This document shows, one piece after another, positions 23,170-34,496 of a stretch of 64,000 nucleotides of DNA. Under the pieces are notes generated by a model. That model saw nothing but the letters and a program-made list of their open reading frames with translations, was not told the origin of the DNA and made no database searches. Every line of letters starts with the position of its first letter. The stretch's first letter is position 1. The translations under genes were made by a program, and so were the position numbers. Source of the DNA: Thermothelomyces thermophilus ATCC 42464 (taxonomy: Eukaryota; Ascomycota; Sordariomycetes; Sordariales; Chaetomiaceae); NCBI RefSeq assembly GCF_000226095.1, contig NC_016472.1, forward strand, positions 4,526,001 through 4,590,000, written 5' to 3'.

Positions 23170-24535
23170 TAGAGTAAAGGCTAAAGGTATAGTAATAGGC
23201 TCTATAGCTATTACCCCCTTAGCTAGTTATAAAAAGGAGGGAGTTCTAGGCTATAGAAAGGAGATATAGGTCTATTAGGCATCAAATAAGGCGCTCCTAG
23301 CCGCCTATTAGGCTAGGGTAGGCCTGCTATAGGGGTATTTAGCCCTATTTTAATAGTAGTTGTCATCTTCTGGCTAGCTACCAAACTTAAAGGCTACCTT
23401 TTAATATAGTTACTCTAATGGTTAGAAGGTTTAAGGTCTATATTAGTAGGCCTCCCTAGCCCTCTCCTAGGCCTTAACTTTCTTTAGGCAGCCCCTATAC
23501 TAGGCTATATAGGGGCCCCTATAGGCCGTATACCTATAAGGGAGTTAGTTAGAGTAGGTAAGGTACTAGGCCTCCCTAGTCTTCCCCCTCTCTCTATAGG
23601 CCTTTATACTATAATGGCTATAATAGGCTAACTACTAATAATACTACTAGGTATAGCTAAAGCTCTGATACTTATAGTACTACCTTAGCTCTAGAGTATC
23701 TTAATAAGGCTTATAGTCTAATACCTAGGCATCCTAGACTATACCCTCGTTATAGGCCTTCTAAGCCTCTTTAAGGTCCTATAGGCCTAGGAGTACTATA
23801 GCCTACTTCCCTTATAGGCTCTTTAATAGCCGGAACTTGACCGTTTCGATTGAGTATAGGCCCATAGCCCCCTTAAAGTCTTATTTACTAACCCCCTATA
23901 GCTCCTCCTTCTAGATTCCTTTAGCTAGGACTATATAGGCCTTACTAACCTCCCTAGCCTCCTCTCTAAAGGCTATAACCACCTATCGCTTATTAGCTAA
24001 ATACTAATCCTTAGTAACCTTATCCTTAAAGATTACTATTATATCCTTACTTAGGAGCTTCCTAGCTATAATAGCTCCTTAGTAGCTAGAAGCCCTGTTA
24101 ACTACTTAGACTATCTTAGCTAGGGTTCAGGCTTTAAGGTCTTCCTATAGGCTTATATTCTATATTATAACCTCCCATAAGGCCTATAATAGTACTATCT
24201 TAGCTAATAGTAAGCCTCCTTAGAGGCCTATTACCCCTTGTTACGAGCCTATAGCTACCTATACCTAGGTAAGGTAAGGGGTAGCCTTAAAGGCTTCTTT
24301 AAGCCCCTTTTTAACTTCCTTAGCTATAAGCTCTTATAGGTTTAGGACTAGGCCTATAATAGTAGTCATAAGGCCCTATAAGAGCCTATTAGTAAGGTCC
24401 TATACCCTACCTTACTTAGGGCTTAGTATAAGGTTAACTAATTATATAATAAAACCCCTTAGCTCCTTAATATCTAGGGTAAGATAGGCCTATAGTAGGT
24501 CCCCCTTTGATTAGTTCGAAGCTATAGGCCTCTCT
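23170..24535 (-). pseudogene. LINE L3 ORF1 remnant
   Basis: Gag-like ORF1 in the same frame and with the same presumed start context (cct-ATA-gct) as the other 5'-complete LINE copies. The zinc-knuckle part near 23600-23800 is conserved in layout but with Cys codons changed. Assigned by alignment with 39439-40810. Confidence 0.7.
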
Positions 24536-24837
24536 ACTTAGTAGCTTAGTAGTAGGCTTTAAATTGACATTACGTTTAGGGGCTCTAGGTAGTCTATACA
24601 GTGAAAATTTTGATAGGTATGTAAGGTACGGTTAGATTATAGTTAGGTCTAGTTCTAATGCCTATAATACGTATTATATACCTATAATAGCTCGTATGTG
24701 GTTGAAAGTAGTACCGTTAGATAGCGTTTTTCAAGAGTTTTCTAGCGATAGTAGTTTCATAGGTTTTAATAAGGTATTTACAAAGCTACAAGAGAAGGTC
24801 CTTTTTGTTTGCTAATTAATAGGTATAAATGTAATAG

Positions 24838-25851
24838 TCTTTAGCTTCTTAGTAGGTTTAAGCACTATATAACTAGGTACTCTATAGTCTCCCTCCCTTA
24901 GCTATAGATATAGTAAAGGGTATTAACCCCTAGGACTTAAACCCTAAAAAGGAAGTTATAAAGGCTAATAGCCCTTATATAGGCCTATACTAGTAGAGAG
25001 CTCTAGGCCTTTATTAGGCCCTAGTGCCTTTATAGGCCTTCCCCTATAAAAACTAGGCATAGTAGGTCCTTGTCCGACATATACTATATCCTTTTATTAG
25101 CTTAGTCGGCCCTCTAAAGATTGCTCTAGCTAGCTATTATAGCTATTTCTATAGCCTATAGCCTCCTCTATAAGGTCTATAAAGAGGGTAGATCCCCTTT
25201 ATAGCCCTCTTAAACCTATTACTAGACTATTAACCTTACTATCTCTAAGGCTATAGGCTTTAGCTCTTAGCCCCTTGCCCTAGCCTTTCTCTTCTAGAAC
25301 CTCTAGCTTAGCCTATTATAGGCCTGGTAGATAAGAGCCCTTACTAGGACCTAGGAGGCCCCTAGGCCTGCCCTGGCCTATAAGAGTAGCTAATCAAGTT
25401 TGGCTTCGAAGTCGGCTAGCCTCTTGTTAAGATAGAGGTCGAGGGGTAGTACCTAGGCTTCTATTTCGAGGCACCGGATAGGGATAGCCTTATAGGCCCT
25501 AGTAACTACTCGAAGGGCCCTATATTAGGCCTTCGATAGCTCCCTAGCAGGGCCTTCTAGCTTGCCCCCTAGCTTGGTAGGTTTATAGAAGTTTAAGGCC
25601 CTATAGGCTAGGGCACTATAGATGCACTTAGTATAGACCTTATAGGCCTATAGGAGGCTAGGGCCCTAGGTCTTCGTAATAAGCCTAGTCAGGGCAAACT
25701 CTTAGGTTTCTAGCTTCTTAGCTACTTTTGTATAGTAGGGGCCTTACTATAGCCTCTAGTCTAGCCAGACCCTGAGAAATCTAGCTGACTTCGAAGGGGC
25801 TAGAGTAGTAGTACCCTCTCTAGGCTATAGGAGCTCTAGCAGTCGCGACCA
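24838..25851 (-). mobile_element. LINE copy L4, internal fragment
   Basis: Minus-strand fragment of the RT C-terminal part and 3' end of ORF2, aligning with about 18995-20000 of L3. It lacks both the 3' tail and the 5' half. Around 25360-25850 it is clearly less altered by RIP than L3 (runs such as GTCGCGACC are intact). The short stretch 24798-24837 between L3 and L4 is unassigned. Confidence 0.75.
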
Positions 25852-26841
25852 CTAATAATAATAATAATGATAATAATATAGTATAAATAAGATTATATAT
25901 ATACTTTGTATATTATTAGTGGCCTAGGCTTAGTATACCTTAGGGGATAGACTTTCTAAGCTAACCTCTATATACTAGGCCTATAAGTAGTCCTATTAAA
26001 GGTCAATAACTAAGGTTACCTTTCTAAAGAATAAGAAGCCTATTACTATATATACTATATAGCTATTTTATAGCTATATCTTAATAGGTACTATCTTAAT
26101 TATATGGTATAGAAACTCCTACTAGAGTAATACGTAGTACTTATGGGAAGATTTAGTTAATAATAGCTCCTAAGATCCTAACCCTTAGCTTATAGGTCAG
26201 GCTAAATTTAACCTTAATAGCTAGCTAAAAAATATCTAGCTAGTAATATAGAAAAAGAGCTCTCTGATTTTAGTAGATTTAGATAGTATAGTTAGGGATT
26301 AATAGATAGTTTATAAATAGGGTAAGTGATAGATAGGTATAGGTAGGAAACTATAGATTTAGAAAAAGTAGGTAAAGGTAGTATAGAAAAGGGGTAATTA
26401 GGGTTTAGGTAGTAAAGTATAAATAGAAGTAAAATCGAAAGGGATTAACTTATATTTCTATTAATAACTTAGATATTAAAATCCAGGTAGTTTTCCTTTA
26501 GTTAGTTTAATTATAAGCTCCTATTATTGTTATTATTATTTTTACGCTTTAGATCTAGTAAGTTAGTTACTTAGGTATAGTTACTTAGTTTATCTAAGAG
26601 CTTATTCTTTTACTATTACTTATTTAAGTATTTCTAATTATAAAGAACCTACTCCCTAGTTCTATTAGTCTAGAAAACTATTAGATCTATTAGCTTTAAG
26701 CTAAACTCTATCTTACTTGAAAACCTTTTTAATATAGTTTATAATATATAATATCTATATAATTATATTATTAATAGTCTCTAGGTAGTAAATATTCCTA
26801 TTCCTAATTTCCTAGACCTAGTATAGGCTATACTACTAATA
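25852..26841. other. AT-rich stretch with TAA repeats, unassigned
   Basis: Starts with a (TAA)n run near 25852-25876 like a LINE tail, but no LINE body precedes it on the plus strand. The rest is AT-rich, RIP-like sequence with a short (TTA)n run near 26525-26545. I found no frame with family motifs on either strand. Open stretches exist but are expected by chance once most stops are ignored. Confidence 0.4.
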
Positions 26842-28150
26842 CTAGAGTTAGCTAGATTCCTTAGGGTCTAGCTAAACTAGAGGCTATAGTAGGGCCCCTA
26901 CTATATAAAGGTAGCTAAGAAGCTAGAAACCTAGGAATTTGTCCTAACCAGGCTTACTATAAAGACCTAGGGCCCTAGCCTCCTATAGGCCTACAACATC
27001 TATACTAAGTATATCTATAGTACCCTAGCCTATAGGGCCTTGAACTTCTACAAACCTACTAAGCTAGGGGGCAAGCTAGAAGGCCCTGCTAGGGAGCTAT
27101 CGAAGGCCTAATATAGGGCCCTTCGAGTAGTTACTAGGGCCTATAAGGCTACCCCTATCCGGTGCCTCGAAATAGAAGCCTAGGTACTACCCCTTAACCT
27201 CTATCTTAATAAGAGGCTAGCTAACTTCGAGGCTAAACTTGACTAGCTACTCGTATAGACTAGGGCAGGCCTAAGGGCCCCCTAGGTCCCTATAAGGGCT
27301 TTTATCTAATAGGCCTATAATAGGCTAAGCTAGAGGTTCTGGAAGAGAAGGGCTAGGGCGAGGAGCTAGGAGCCAAAGCCTATAGCCCTAGACATAATAT
27401 GGTTAATAGTCTAGTAATAGGCTTAAGAGGGCTATAAAGGGGGTTTACCCCCTAATAGACCTTATAAAGGAGGCTATAGGCTATAGAACTAGCTATAGTA
27501 GCTAGCTAGAGTAACTATTAAAAGGCTAACTAAGCTAGTAAAAAGATATAATATATATCTAATAAGAACCCCCTATACCTAGCTTTTATAGGGGAAGGCC
27601 TATAAAGATACTAGGGCCTAATAAAGGCCTAGAGCTCCCTACTAATATAGGCCTATATAGGGGCTATTAGCCTTTATAACTTCTTTTTTGGGGTTTAAGT
27701 CCTAAGGGTTAGTACCTCCTACTATACCTATAGCTAAGGGAGGGAGACTATAAAGTACCTAATTATATAGTGCCTAGACCTATTAAGAAGCTAAACAAAC
27801 GTAGGAATCCTAGGAAATATAGTTGTAAAGGGACCTAGACGTCGTTTTATAGGGTATAGGAGCCTATAACTATTGTTTAGTAAGGAGGGTTCTATAGTAG
27901 CTAATAGCCCTAGGGAGGCTCCTAGAATACTACCTTATAAGGAGGCTAGACCGGGAGGGAAGGCCTCCATAGGGCTATTCTAGCCACTTCTCCTTTTCTT
28001 TGTAGTGTATTGATACTCCGGATTAGGCGTTAGAGGCGGGACAGAGGTTTTTATCCGGCCTATTAGGCACGGTTTCCTTTGTATATAACTAGAGAGGCTC
28101 CGGCATGCTTATTAGCATAGCGGTGTAGGACTAATAATAATAATAATACT
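26842..28150 (+). mobile_element. LINE copy L5, 5'-truncated
   Basis: Plus-strand 3' portion of the LINE, from the RT C-terminal region (RFLRV-LN-RL) to the 3' end TAGGACTAATAATAATAATA. 5' truncation is usual for target-primed reverse transcription. The degraded Cys/His region lies near 27700-27785. It aligns with 43060-44350 of the full-length copy. Confidence 0.85.
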
Positions 28151-28244
28151 CTAGCTAACTTATTAGGTAGGACTTTGGCTTTTATAAATCCTAAGAGATT
28201 ATTATATACCTTAAGGAGAAAATAGAGCTTCCCCTTCTAATTAG

Positions 28245-28476
28245 AGTGCTATAGCTCAGTGGTTACAAATTAGTATAGCTTAGAAAGGCTATAAAGGTAC
28301 GACATTATAGCAGTATTTACACCATAGGCAGCACTCCTAGACTAACTATTATAGTCTATAGAAGTAGGTAATAAAAGCGTTAATTATTCTAAGTACTAGA
28401 GGCACTTAGAGAAGCTATCTAAATATATATTAACCCTAGCTTATTATCTCTATTAGTAGGTTAGTTAGATCTAACC
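28245..28476 (+). mobile_element. putative tRNA-derived SINE, copy 2
   Basis: An A-box TAGCTCAGTGG at 28252-28262 is identical to that of many tRNA genes and is followed by TTA. A B-box-like GGTACGACATT lies at 28296-28306, 44 bases downstream. The following 180 bp match the reversed copy at 16213-16468. It lies just after the 3' tail of LINE L5. The first 95 bp after that tail (28151-28244) are unassigned. Confidence 0.6.
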
Positions 28477-28985
28477 TATAGATAGTCAAATCCCATAATA
28501 GGTACTAGGGTTCGAAAAAAGAAAATAATAACCTATTATCACTTAGTAAATATATTAGCCATTTACCTATAGTAATAGTCTTAACAAATATTTATTCTAT
28601 TCCTCTAACCTATTATTAGTTCTATCTATTTATCTATTAATCCTTCTTGCCCCTAGCTAGGCCTATAATGTCATCTATACCCTGCTTAGCCATATACCTG
28701 ATTTAGCTAGGCTCATTTCTAGCAAATTTCACCAAATTAGAACATCTACCAGAGCAACCTAACTTCCTTGATTTTCTTCCAAACACCACTCTTTAACTCC
28801 TTTCGACATTACGATCACAATCACCAATAAGAAGAATCCCCCCGAGCCGTCGCTATACTGCTAGGACGAAGACCGATATCGAGACCTCGAAACCTTCTAT
28901 ATTTTACTAGATATAAGCTCTATATTATAGGGGGCTTAAAGAGGGGGTAGTCTTTTAGAGTGATATAGGGGGAAGGGAGGGTAAT
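28477..28985. other. unassigned segment with low RIP
   Basis: From about 28660 to 28870 the sequence keeps ordinary CA/TG dinucleotides (for example aaatttcaccaaattagaac), in contrast to all surroundings. A plus-strand stretch around 28831-28900 reads in one frame as KKNPPEPSLYC-DEDRYRDLE, and a minus-strand stretch reads MSKGVKEWCLEENQGS. Neither could be matched to a family. It could be single-copy host sequence or a gene edge. Confidence 0.35.
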
Positions 28986-30900
28986 AAATGGGATAATTGG
29001 TATCTCTAGATTATTCTGGTTTGAATGTAATAGATTTAGTACTTCTAGAGCTAGAATTGGTCGAGTTATTATACTACTGTTTGTCGTATTTTTTCCTATA
29101 AATTGAGTAGCCGAATTGGGTGTGTGGCCGAAAAGGGTATAAGATACGTTATTATCTAGGAATGTAGATAGTGCTAAAGGGTATTCCTATAATAGGTATA
29201 TAAGTGTCCTAGCCCTAGCCTAGGTATCCCTAGCTAGGGTACGGCTCCTATAAAGGGTGCTAATAGCCCTCTTATATAAGGGGCTTTCCTATATAGGTAT
29301 CTCTAGCTATAGGCGTTTCTAGCTAGTAGTTATAGGTAGTAGGTATATGACTAGTCAGGCGATTAAGCTAGGAAGGGCACTAGGCCTTATAGTAGCTATT
29401 AGTAGTAGCCAAGTTGTAGGCGCCTAGGCTCTAAAAGCCCTCTATAGTATAGTTACTAATATAGTATACTTACTAAGCTAGGCAACTATGCCTTTAAGCT
29501 TTAGTAGCTTCTTATCTACTCCCTTCTTCTAGTTAAAGGTAGCTATATAGTTATTATTTATAGCTATAGAAGTCTCCTATAGTTACCTAAGCTCCATCTT
29601 AATCTAGTTAAGGGCCTTAGTAATACTATTTATAGCCTTATCTTACCTCTAAACTATAGTCTAAGCTAGCCTAAGAAGGTTAGCCTTAGTAGCTAGTTAT
29701 TAATACTTAGTAAAGTCCTTATTACCCTTATTATCCTTAGCTATACCCTAGGTAGTAATGACCTATATAGGTATAGGCTATAAGGCCTAGTAGCTAGCTA
29801 GGCTATAATATAGGTAGCTAAGCTTAAATAGGTAGCTATTAACTAGAGTGTTACTATTTCCTTTAGGTATATAGATATAGGCTACTAATAGTTCCTTAAG
29901 CTTAGGTATATTAGTAGATACTATATTAGTAGTATAGTATACCTTAGATATAGTCTTTAGCTTCTTTTTACGGCTATATATAGCCATATTAGCCCTAAAA
30001 GACTTATTGCTAGCCTTTTTATAGAAGCGATAGATCTAGTAATAGATATAGATAAGCATATCCTTATTGCTATAGTACTCCTAGCAAGTATAGGTAAAGC
30101 AATCCCTAATAGGCCTAATTAATATAGTTATAGATAGGTATAGTAGGCTAGACTTAATAACCTTAGTGCTAGTAAAGGGGTTAAACTCTATACCTATAAG
30201 GGTGTTTTCTACCTCTTTAAGGCTATTAAAGATAATATAGGCATTATTAAATCTAGCCTAGGATTCGGCCTCTTTGTTATTATTAGGGTCCTTCTTACTC
30301 CTATAGACGAACCTGCTACTAGGTGCCCTATGCTAAGCAGGCCTAGATAGTATAATAGGCTAGGGCATAGGCTCGGGCAGCATGAGTGTTGAATCTAGCT
30401 ATAGCAAGGCCTAGGATGTTAAGACTAGTAGTAATAGTAGCTATAGTTTTAGTAATAACTAATATACCCTTGTTATTATAATGCTTAGTACCCTATTATA
30501 TAGCTATAGGCAGGCTAGTAGGTATATATAAGTATATAGTTATATCCTAAGTAATAGTATTAGTAAAGCTAGAGTCCTAGTAGTATTACTCTAGTTAAGC
30601 TATATCTGATTTGTAAGATAGGAAGTTAGTAGGCTTAAGTATCGAAATTATCTAGTATATAGTTAGGGGCGTTAATAGCCTCTTTTTATTTACTATATCC
30701 TATACCTTACTAATAGCGACTTTAATTAACAATAGTAAGGTTAGTATAATATCCTAGTTTACTAGCTCGTTAAGGCTATTAGTAGCTAGTTCTATATCCT
30801 AGTAAACCTTATATAGGTTAATTAGTACCTATCTAATTATATATGTAACTATATAGCTATCTTCTATTTCGTATACTATATTACCATTAGTAATATAAGG
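28986..30900 (-). pseudogene. unidentified degraded protein-coding frame
   Basis: The minus strand can be read as one long frame with stops mainly of TAG/TAA type, from 30900 (cut by LINE L6) to about 28990, with one frame change near 30340-30370 that could be an indel or an intron. Visible parts are a helical N-terminal region, a short Cys-containing patch near 30065-30100 (CFTYTC, then SNKDMLIYIY) that resembles a worn C2H2 finger, a 66-codon stop-free stretch at 29987-29787, a helical region near 29600 (KANLLRLA...), and a well-preserved C-terminal part from 29160 downward. No RT, integrase or transposase motif was found. Its nature is unknown and it may be a transposon accessory gene. Confidence 0.4.
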
Positions 30901-31327
30901 TTAGCTATAGCTAGGAGAGGGAGACTATAGAGCACCTAGTTATTTAATGCTTAAACCTACTAAGAAGCCGAATATAGGAATCCTAGGAAATACGGTCGTA
31001 AAGGGACCTAGACCTTGTTTTACAGGGTATAGGGGCCTATAGTCATCGTTTGGCAAGGAGGGTTCTATAGTAGCTAATGGACCTAGGGAGGCTCCCGGAA
31101 TACTACCTTATAAGGAGGCTAGACCGGGAGGTAAGGCCTCTATAGTGCTATTCTAGCTACTTCTCCTTTTCTTTATAGTATATTAGTATTTTAGATTAGG
31201 CGTTAAAGGCAGGATAGAGGTTTTTATCTGGCCTATTAGGTATGGTTTCCTTTGTATATAACTAGAGATGCTCTGGCATACTTATTAGCATATTGGTATA
31301 GGATTAATAATAATAATAATAATAATG
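30901..31327 (+). mobile_element. LINE copy L6, 3' end only
   Basis: 427-bp plus-strand LINE 3' end with (TAA)n tail near 31306-31325, starting at the degraded Cys/His region. It interrupts the unidentified frame at 28986-30900. It matches 43940-44360 of the full-length copy. Confidence 0.85.
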
Positions 31328-31475
31328 TAGTATATTAGTATTCTAGATTAGGCATTAGAGGCAGGATAGAGGTTTTTATTGGCCTATTAGGTATAGTTTC
31401 CTTTGTATATAATTAGAGAGGCTTTAATATACTTATTAGTATATTAATATAGGATTAATAATAATAATAATACTA
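31328..31475 (+). mobile_element. LINE copy L7, very short 3' end
   Basis: About 150 bp of the LINE 3' untranslated region with its own (TAA)n tail, directly behind the tail of L6. This is either a second insertion into the tail or a tandem arrangement produced during reverse transcription. Confidence 0.75.
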
Positions 31476-32550
31476 ATTTCTATCGACTTTATAATAAATT
31501 GATCTTTTAATATAAGGCGAGAATTTATCCTAGTAACTTATAGTAATTACTAACTGGCTATTAAAGTATATCTAGCTTAAAATATTATCCTTGATAGGAG
31601 CTAAGGTATATATACTCTAGTTCTAAGATATATAGTATATAGATTATTACTAATTATAGGTTAGATTAGCTTAATTAGTTCTAGACTATTCTCTATAAGA
31701 TTATTAGACTTAAATAGCTACTATTAACGGCCTATTACCTATAGATAGATACAGGTATAGGATATATAAATTAAGAAGTATAGATTATCCTATAGACTAT
31801 TATTTCCTTTACTTAGTATAATTAGCCTGAATATTTATTAGTATATTAGTATAATTAATAACTATAACTTGATAATAATAGGGACAGGTATAAGCTAGCT
31901 CTTCTATAGCTATAATATAAGCCTTATATAGTTTACTAACCTATTTAATACTTCTACTTTATTTAACCTTATAAGGAAGAGCTATTAGTTTCTTATACTA
32001 CCTAAAGGAAAGTATAGAATCGAACTAGGCTACTATTATATATATATAATAATACTAATAAGAGAATACTAATCACTCCTAATATCTAATTAAATGGTTT
32101 AAGGTAATGGATAAAGATAGCTATTCTTATATAGTATTAAGATTAACTATCGTAGCTATAAACTTAACTAGGTTAATATTAAATATAGAATTATTATAGT
32201 ATTAATATTACTAATAATAACTCTAAATATACCTTATAGCATCTACCTTACCTTTTATATTAACTACATTTAACTATAACGTATCTAACCTACTCTATTT
32301 ATAATATATATTCAATTCCTAACTAGATCTAGTACTAGAACTCTCCTAACAAGGATTATTATAAGAAGAATACAAAGTAAAAGTAATCCTTATAGCTAGG
32401 AATATGAGGAAGAAAGGAAACTACTATAATATACTGGTAAAGTAGAAAGGATATAGTACCCTAACTTAGGAGCTATTAGAAAACTTATAAAATACTAAAG
32501 CACTTAATACCTTTATATAGGAGTAAAACGACATATATTATATTATTATT
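31472..32550 (+). mobile_element. gypsy-B fragment, integrase core to chromodomain
   Basis: Begins at the integrase core (LISIDFIIN, matching ISIDFIVD of copy 1) and runs through the integrase C-terminus to the chromodomain (about 32360-32535, KGYSTLT-E). It aligns with 12840-13920 of gypsy-B copy 1. It carries neither LTR nor the antisense gene. It is bounded by LINE tails on both sides. RIP is heavy. Confidence 0.82.
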
Positions 32551-32561
32551 ATTATATTATA

Positions 32562-32614
32562 AATCTTATACCGCTATACTAATAAGCTACTTATTAGTAT
32601 AGCAGTATAGGATT
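32562..32614. repeat. near-perfect inverted repeat made of two LINE 3' ends
   Basis: Arms of 25 bp (32562-32586 and 32590-32614) around a 3-bp spacer. The arms are the last bases of the LINE in opposite orientations and differ only by transitions. TAA-type repeats lie on both outer sides. Confidence 0.65.
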
Positions 32615-32626
32615 AATAATAATAAT

Positions 32627-33818
32627 CATACTAATAAGTATACTAGAGCCTCTCTCATTATATATAAAGGAAACTATACCTAATAGGCCAGATAAAAACC
32701 TCTATCCTACCTTTAACGCCTAATCTAGAATACTAATATACTATAAAGAAAAGGAGAAGTAGCTAGAATAGCACTATAGAGGCCTTGCCTCCTAGTCTAG
32801 CCTCCTTATAAGGCAATATTCTAGAAGCCTCCCTAGGTCTATTAGCTACTATAGAACCCTCCTTACCTAATGATAGTTATAGGCCCCTATACCCTATAAA
32901 ACGAGATCTAGGTCCCTTTATAACTATATTTCCTAAGATTCCTATATTTAGTTTCTTAGTAGGTTTAAGTACTAAATAACTAAGTACTTTATAGTCTCCC
33001 TCCTTTAGCTATAGGTATAGTAAGGGGTATTAACCCCTAGGACTTAAACCCTAAATAGGAAGTTATAAAGGCTAATAGCCCCTATATAGGCCTATATTAG
33101 TAGGGAGCTCTAGGCCTTTATTAGGCCCTAGTGCCTTTATAGGCCTTCCCTTATAAATACTAGGTATAGGGGGTCCTTATCTAATATATATTATATCTTC
33201 TTACTAGCTTAGTTAGCCTTTTAATAATTACTTTAGCTAGCTATTATAGCTAGTTCTATAGCCTATAACCTTTTCTATAAAGTCTATAAGAAGGGTAGAA
33301 CCCTATTATAGCTCTCCTAAACCTATTATTAGACTGTTATTCTTACTACCTCTAAGGCTATAAACTTTAACTCCTAGCCCCTTACTCTAGCCCTTCTTTT
33401 CTAGAACCTCTAGTTTAACCTATTATAGGCTTATTAGATAAGAGCGATTATAAGGATCTAGGTAGCTATTAGGCCTGCCTTATTCTATAAAAGTAGCTAA
33501 TTAAGTTTAGCTTTAAAGTTAGCTAGCTTCTTATTAAGATAGAGGTTAAGGGGTAATACCTAGACTTCTATTTTAAGACGTTAGATAGGGGTAGCCTTAT
33601 AAGCCCTAGTAATTATTTAAAAGGTATTATATTAGGCCTTTAATAGCTTCCTAATAAGGCCTTCTAACTTACCCCCTAGCTTAGTAGGCTTATAAAAGTT
33701 TAAAGCCCTATAGGCTAGAATATTATAGATATACTTAATATAGACCTTATAGGCCTATAAGAGGCTAGGGCCCTAGGTCTTTATAATAAGCCTAGTTAGG
33801 GTAAACTTAGGTTTCTAG
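32627..33818 (-). mobile_element. LINE copy L9, 3' portion, split by gypsy-B copy 2
   Basis: Minus-strand LINE 3' portion starting with its tail near 32613-32626 and running into the RT C-terminal region, where it stops at TCTAG followed by the gypsy-B LTR. The same LINE continues at 49672 with TCTAG duplicated, so the two parts are one insertion. Confidence 0.88.
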
Positions 33819-34150
33819 TATTATAGGCCTAGGCTATATTTAGGCTACACAATGCCTAGGCTTTACCTAGGCACTAGAATAGACCTACCCTACCTTACTT
33901 ACTATACCCTATAGGTCTATAGAGCGTTCGTTACTTGTTCGTAACTCGTCCGGTAGATATATAGCCAAGGCCTAGTTAGGACCTAACCTAGAGCCTAACC
34001 AGGCCCTACCTAGGCTATATATATATATATATATTAGTTAAAAGGTACTCCTCTATATAACCCTTATATTCTTCCTCTTTTTCCTCCCTAAGGTAGTCAA
34101 ATAAAATATTATATACTTATCTATAGATATTATAAGGTTAGTATATTACA
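33819..34150 (+). repeat. gypsy-B copy 2 5' LTR
   Basis: 332 bp, TATTATAGGCC to TATATTACA. Compared with copy 1 LTRs, most CpG-containing blocks such as CCCGGGC have become CCTAGGC, so RIP or deamination is more advanced here. Confidence 0.9.
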
Positions 34151-34279
34151 TTTTAACTACCTTATAACTAGTAGTAACTCCCTAAGGGAGTTATTAATAA
34201 TATAGTTATAGTAGATTTAAGAATATATAGGCCCTCGAGCTTAGTAGAATTATAGGAGCTTATCTACTCCCTTTAAATA

Positions 34280-34496
34280 CGGATGTCGCTACTAAAAGAG
34301 CTGGCTCACCGCCAAATTTGACCGGTAGAATAAAGCCGCTAAAAGCAATATAAAGTATAGTAAGGCAAAGCACTATAGTTACTAAAACCTAGGCACTATA
34401 GCCGATTATTAGTAAAGATACCTTCTAAAACTTTAGTACCCTTGTATAGTTTATATATAAAGGCGGTAAGCTAGTTCTTTTGGTAGCGACATCTAT
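34280..34496 (+). mobile_element. 217-bp MITE-like element
   Basis: Present in gypsy-B copy 2 but absent at the equivalent site in copy 1 (after CTCCCTTTAA, near 9182). The ends are inverted repeats of about 33 bp: GGATGTCGCTACTAAAAG at the left and CTTTTGGTAGCGACATC at the right. RTA at both junctions could be a 2-3 bp target duplication. It has no coding capacity. It is less RIP-affected than the host element, which suggests a later insertion. Confidence 0.7.

Larger units (their letters stand above)
18638..24797 (-). mobile_element. LINE copy L3, full length, with a TIR element inside
   Basis: Minus-strand LINE with 5' end near 24797 (ttctcttgtagctttg) and a 3' tail of ATT/ATC repeats at 18638-18661 (TAA-type repeats on the element's own strand). 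Removing the 957-bp insertion at 20622-21578 leaves about 5.2 kb, the same as the full-length copy at 39147-44362. ORF1 runs from about 24535 (ATA for ATG) to 23170 and ORF2 from about 23165 to 18800. Both are riddled with RIP stops. Confidence 0.88.

Noticed and set aside
25852-26841. Possible coding frame on the minus strand when TAG/TAA are read as Gln/Trp
   Set aside because: In RIP-altered DNA almost any frame looks open if TAG/TAA are ignored. No family motif or second copy supports it.
28133-28150. CRISPR-like or satellite repeat at TAA runs
   Set aside because: The TAA runs are LINE 3' tails found at every LINE end. There are no spaced direct repeats.
29000-29130. Host gene start in the low-RIP island
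   Set aside because: No convincing start, splice sites or family motif could be found on either strand. It is kept only as an unassigned segment.
29787-29987. Separate 66-codon minus-strand gene
   Set aside because: It is the stop-free middle of the longer degraded frame at 28986-30900, in the same frame, not a gene of its own.
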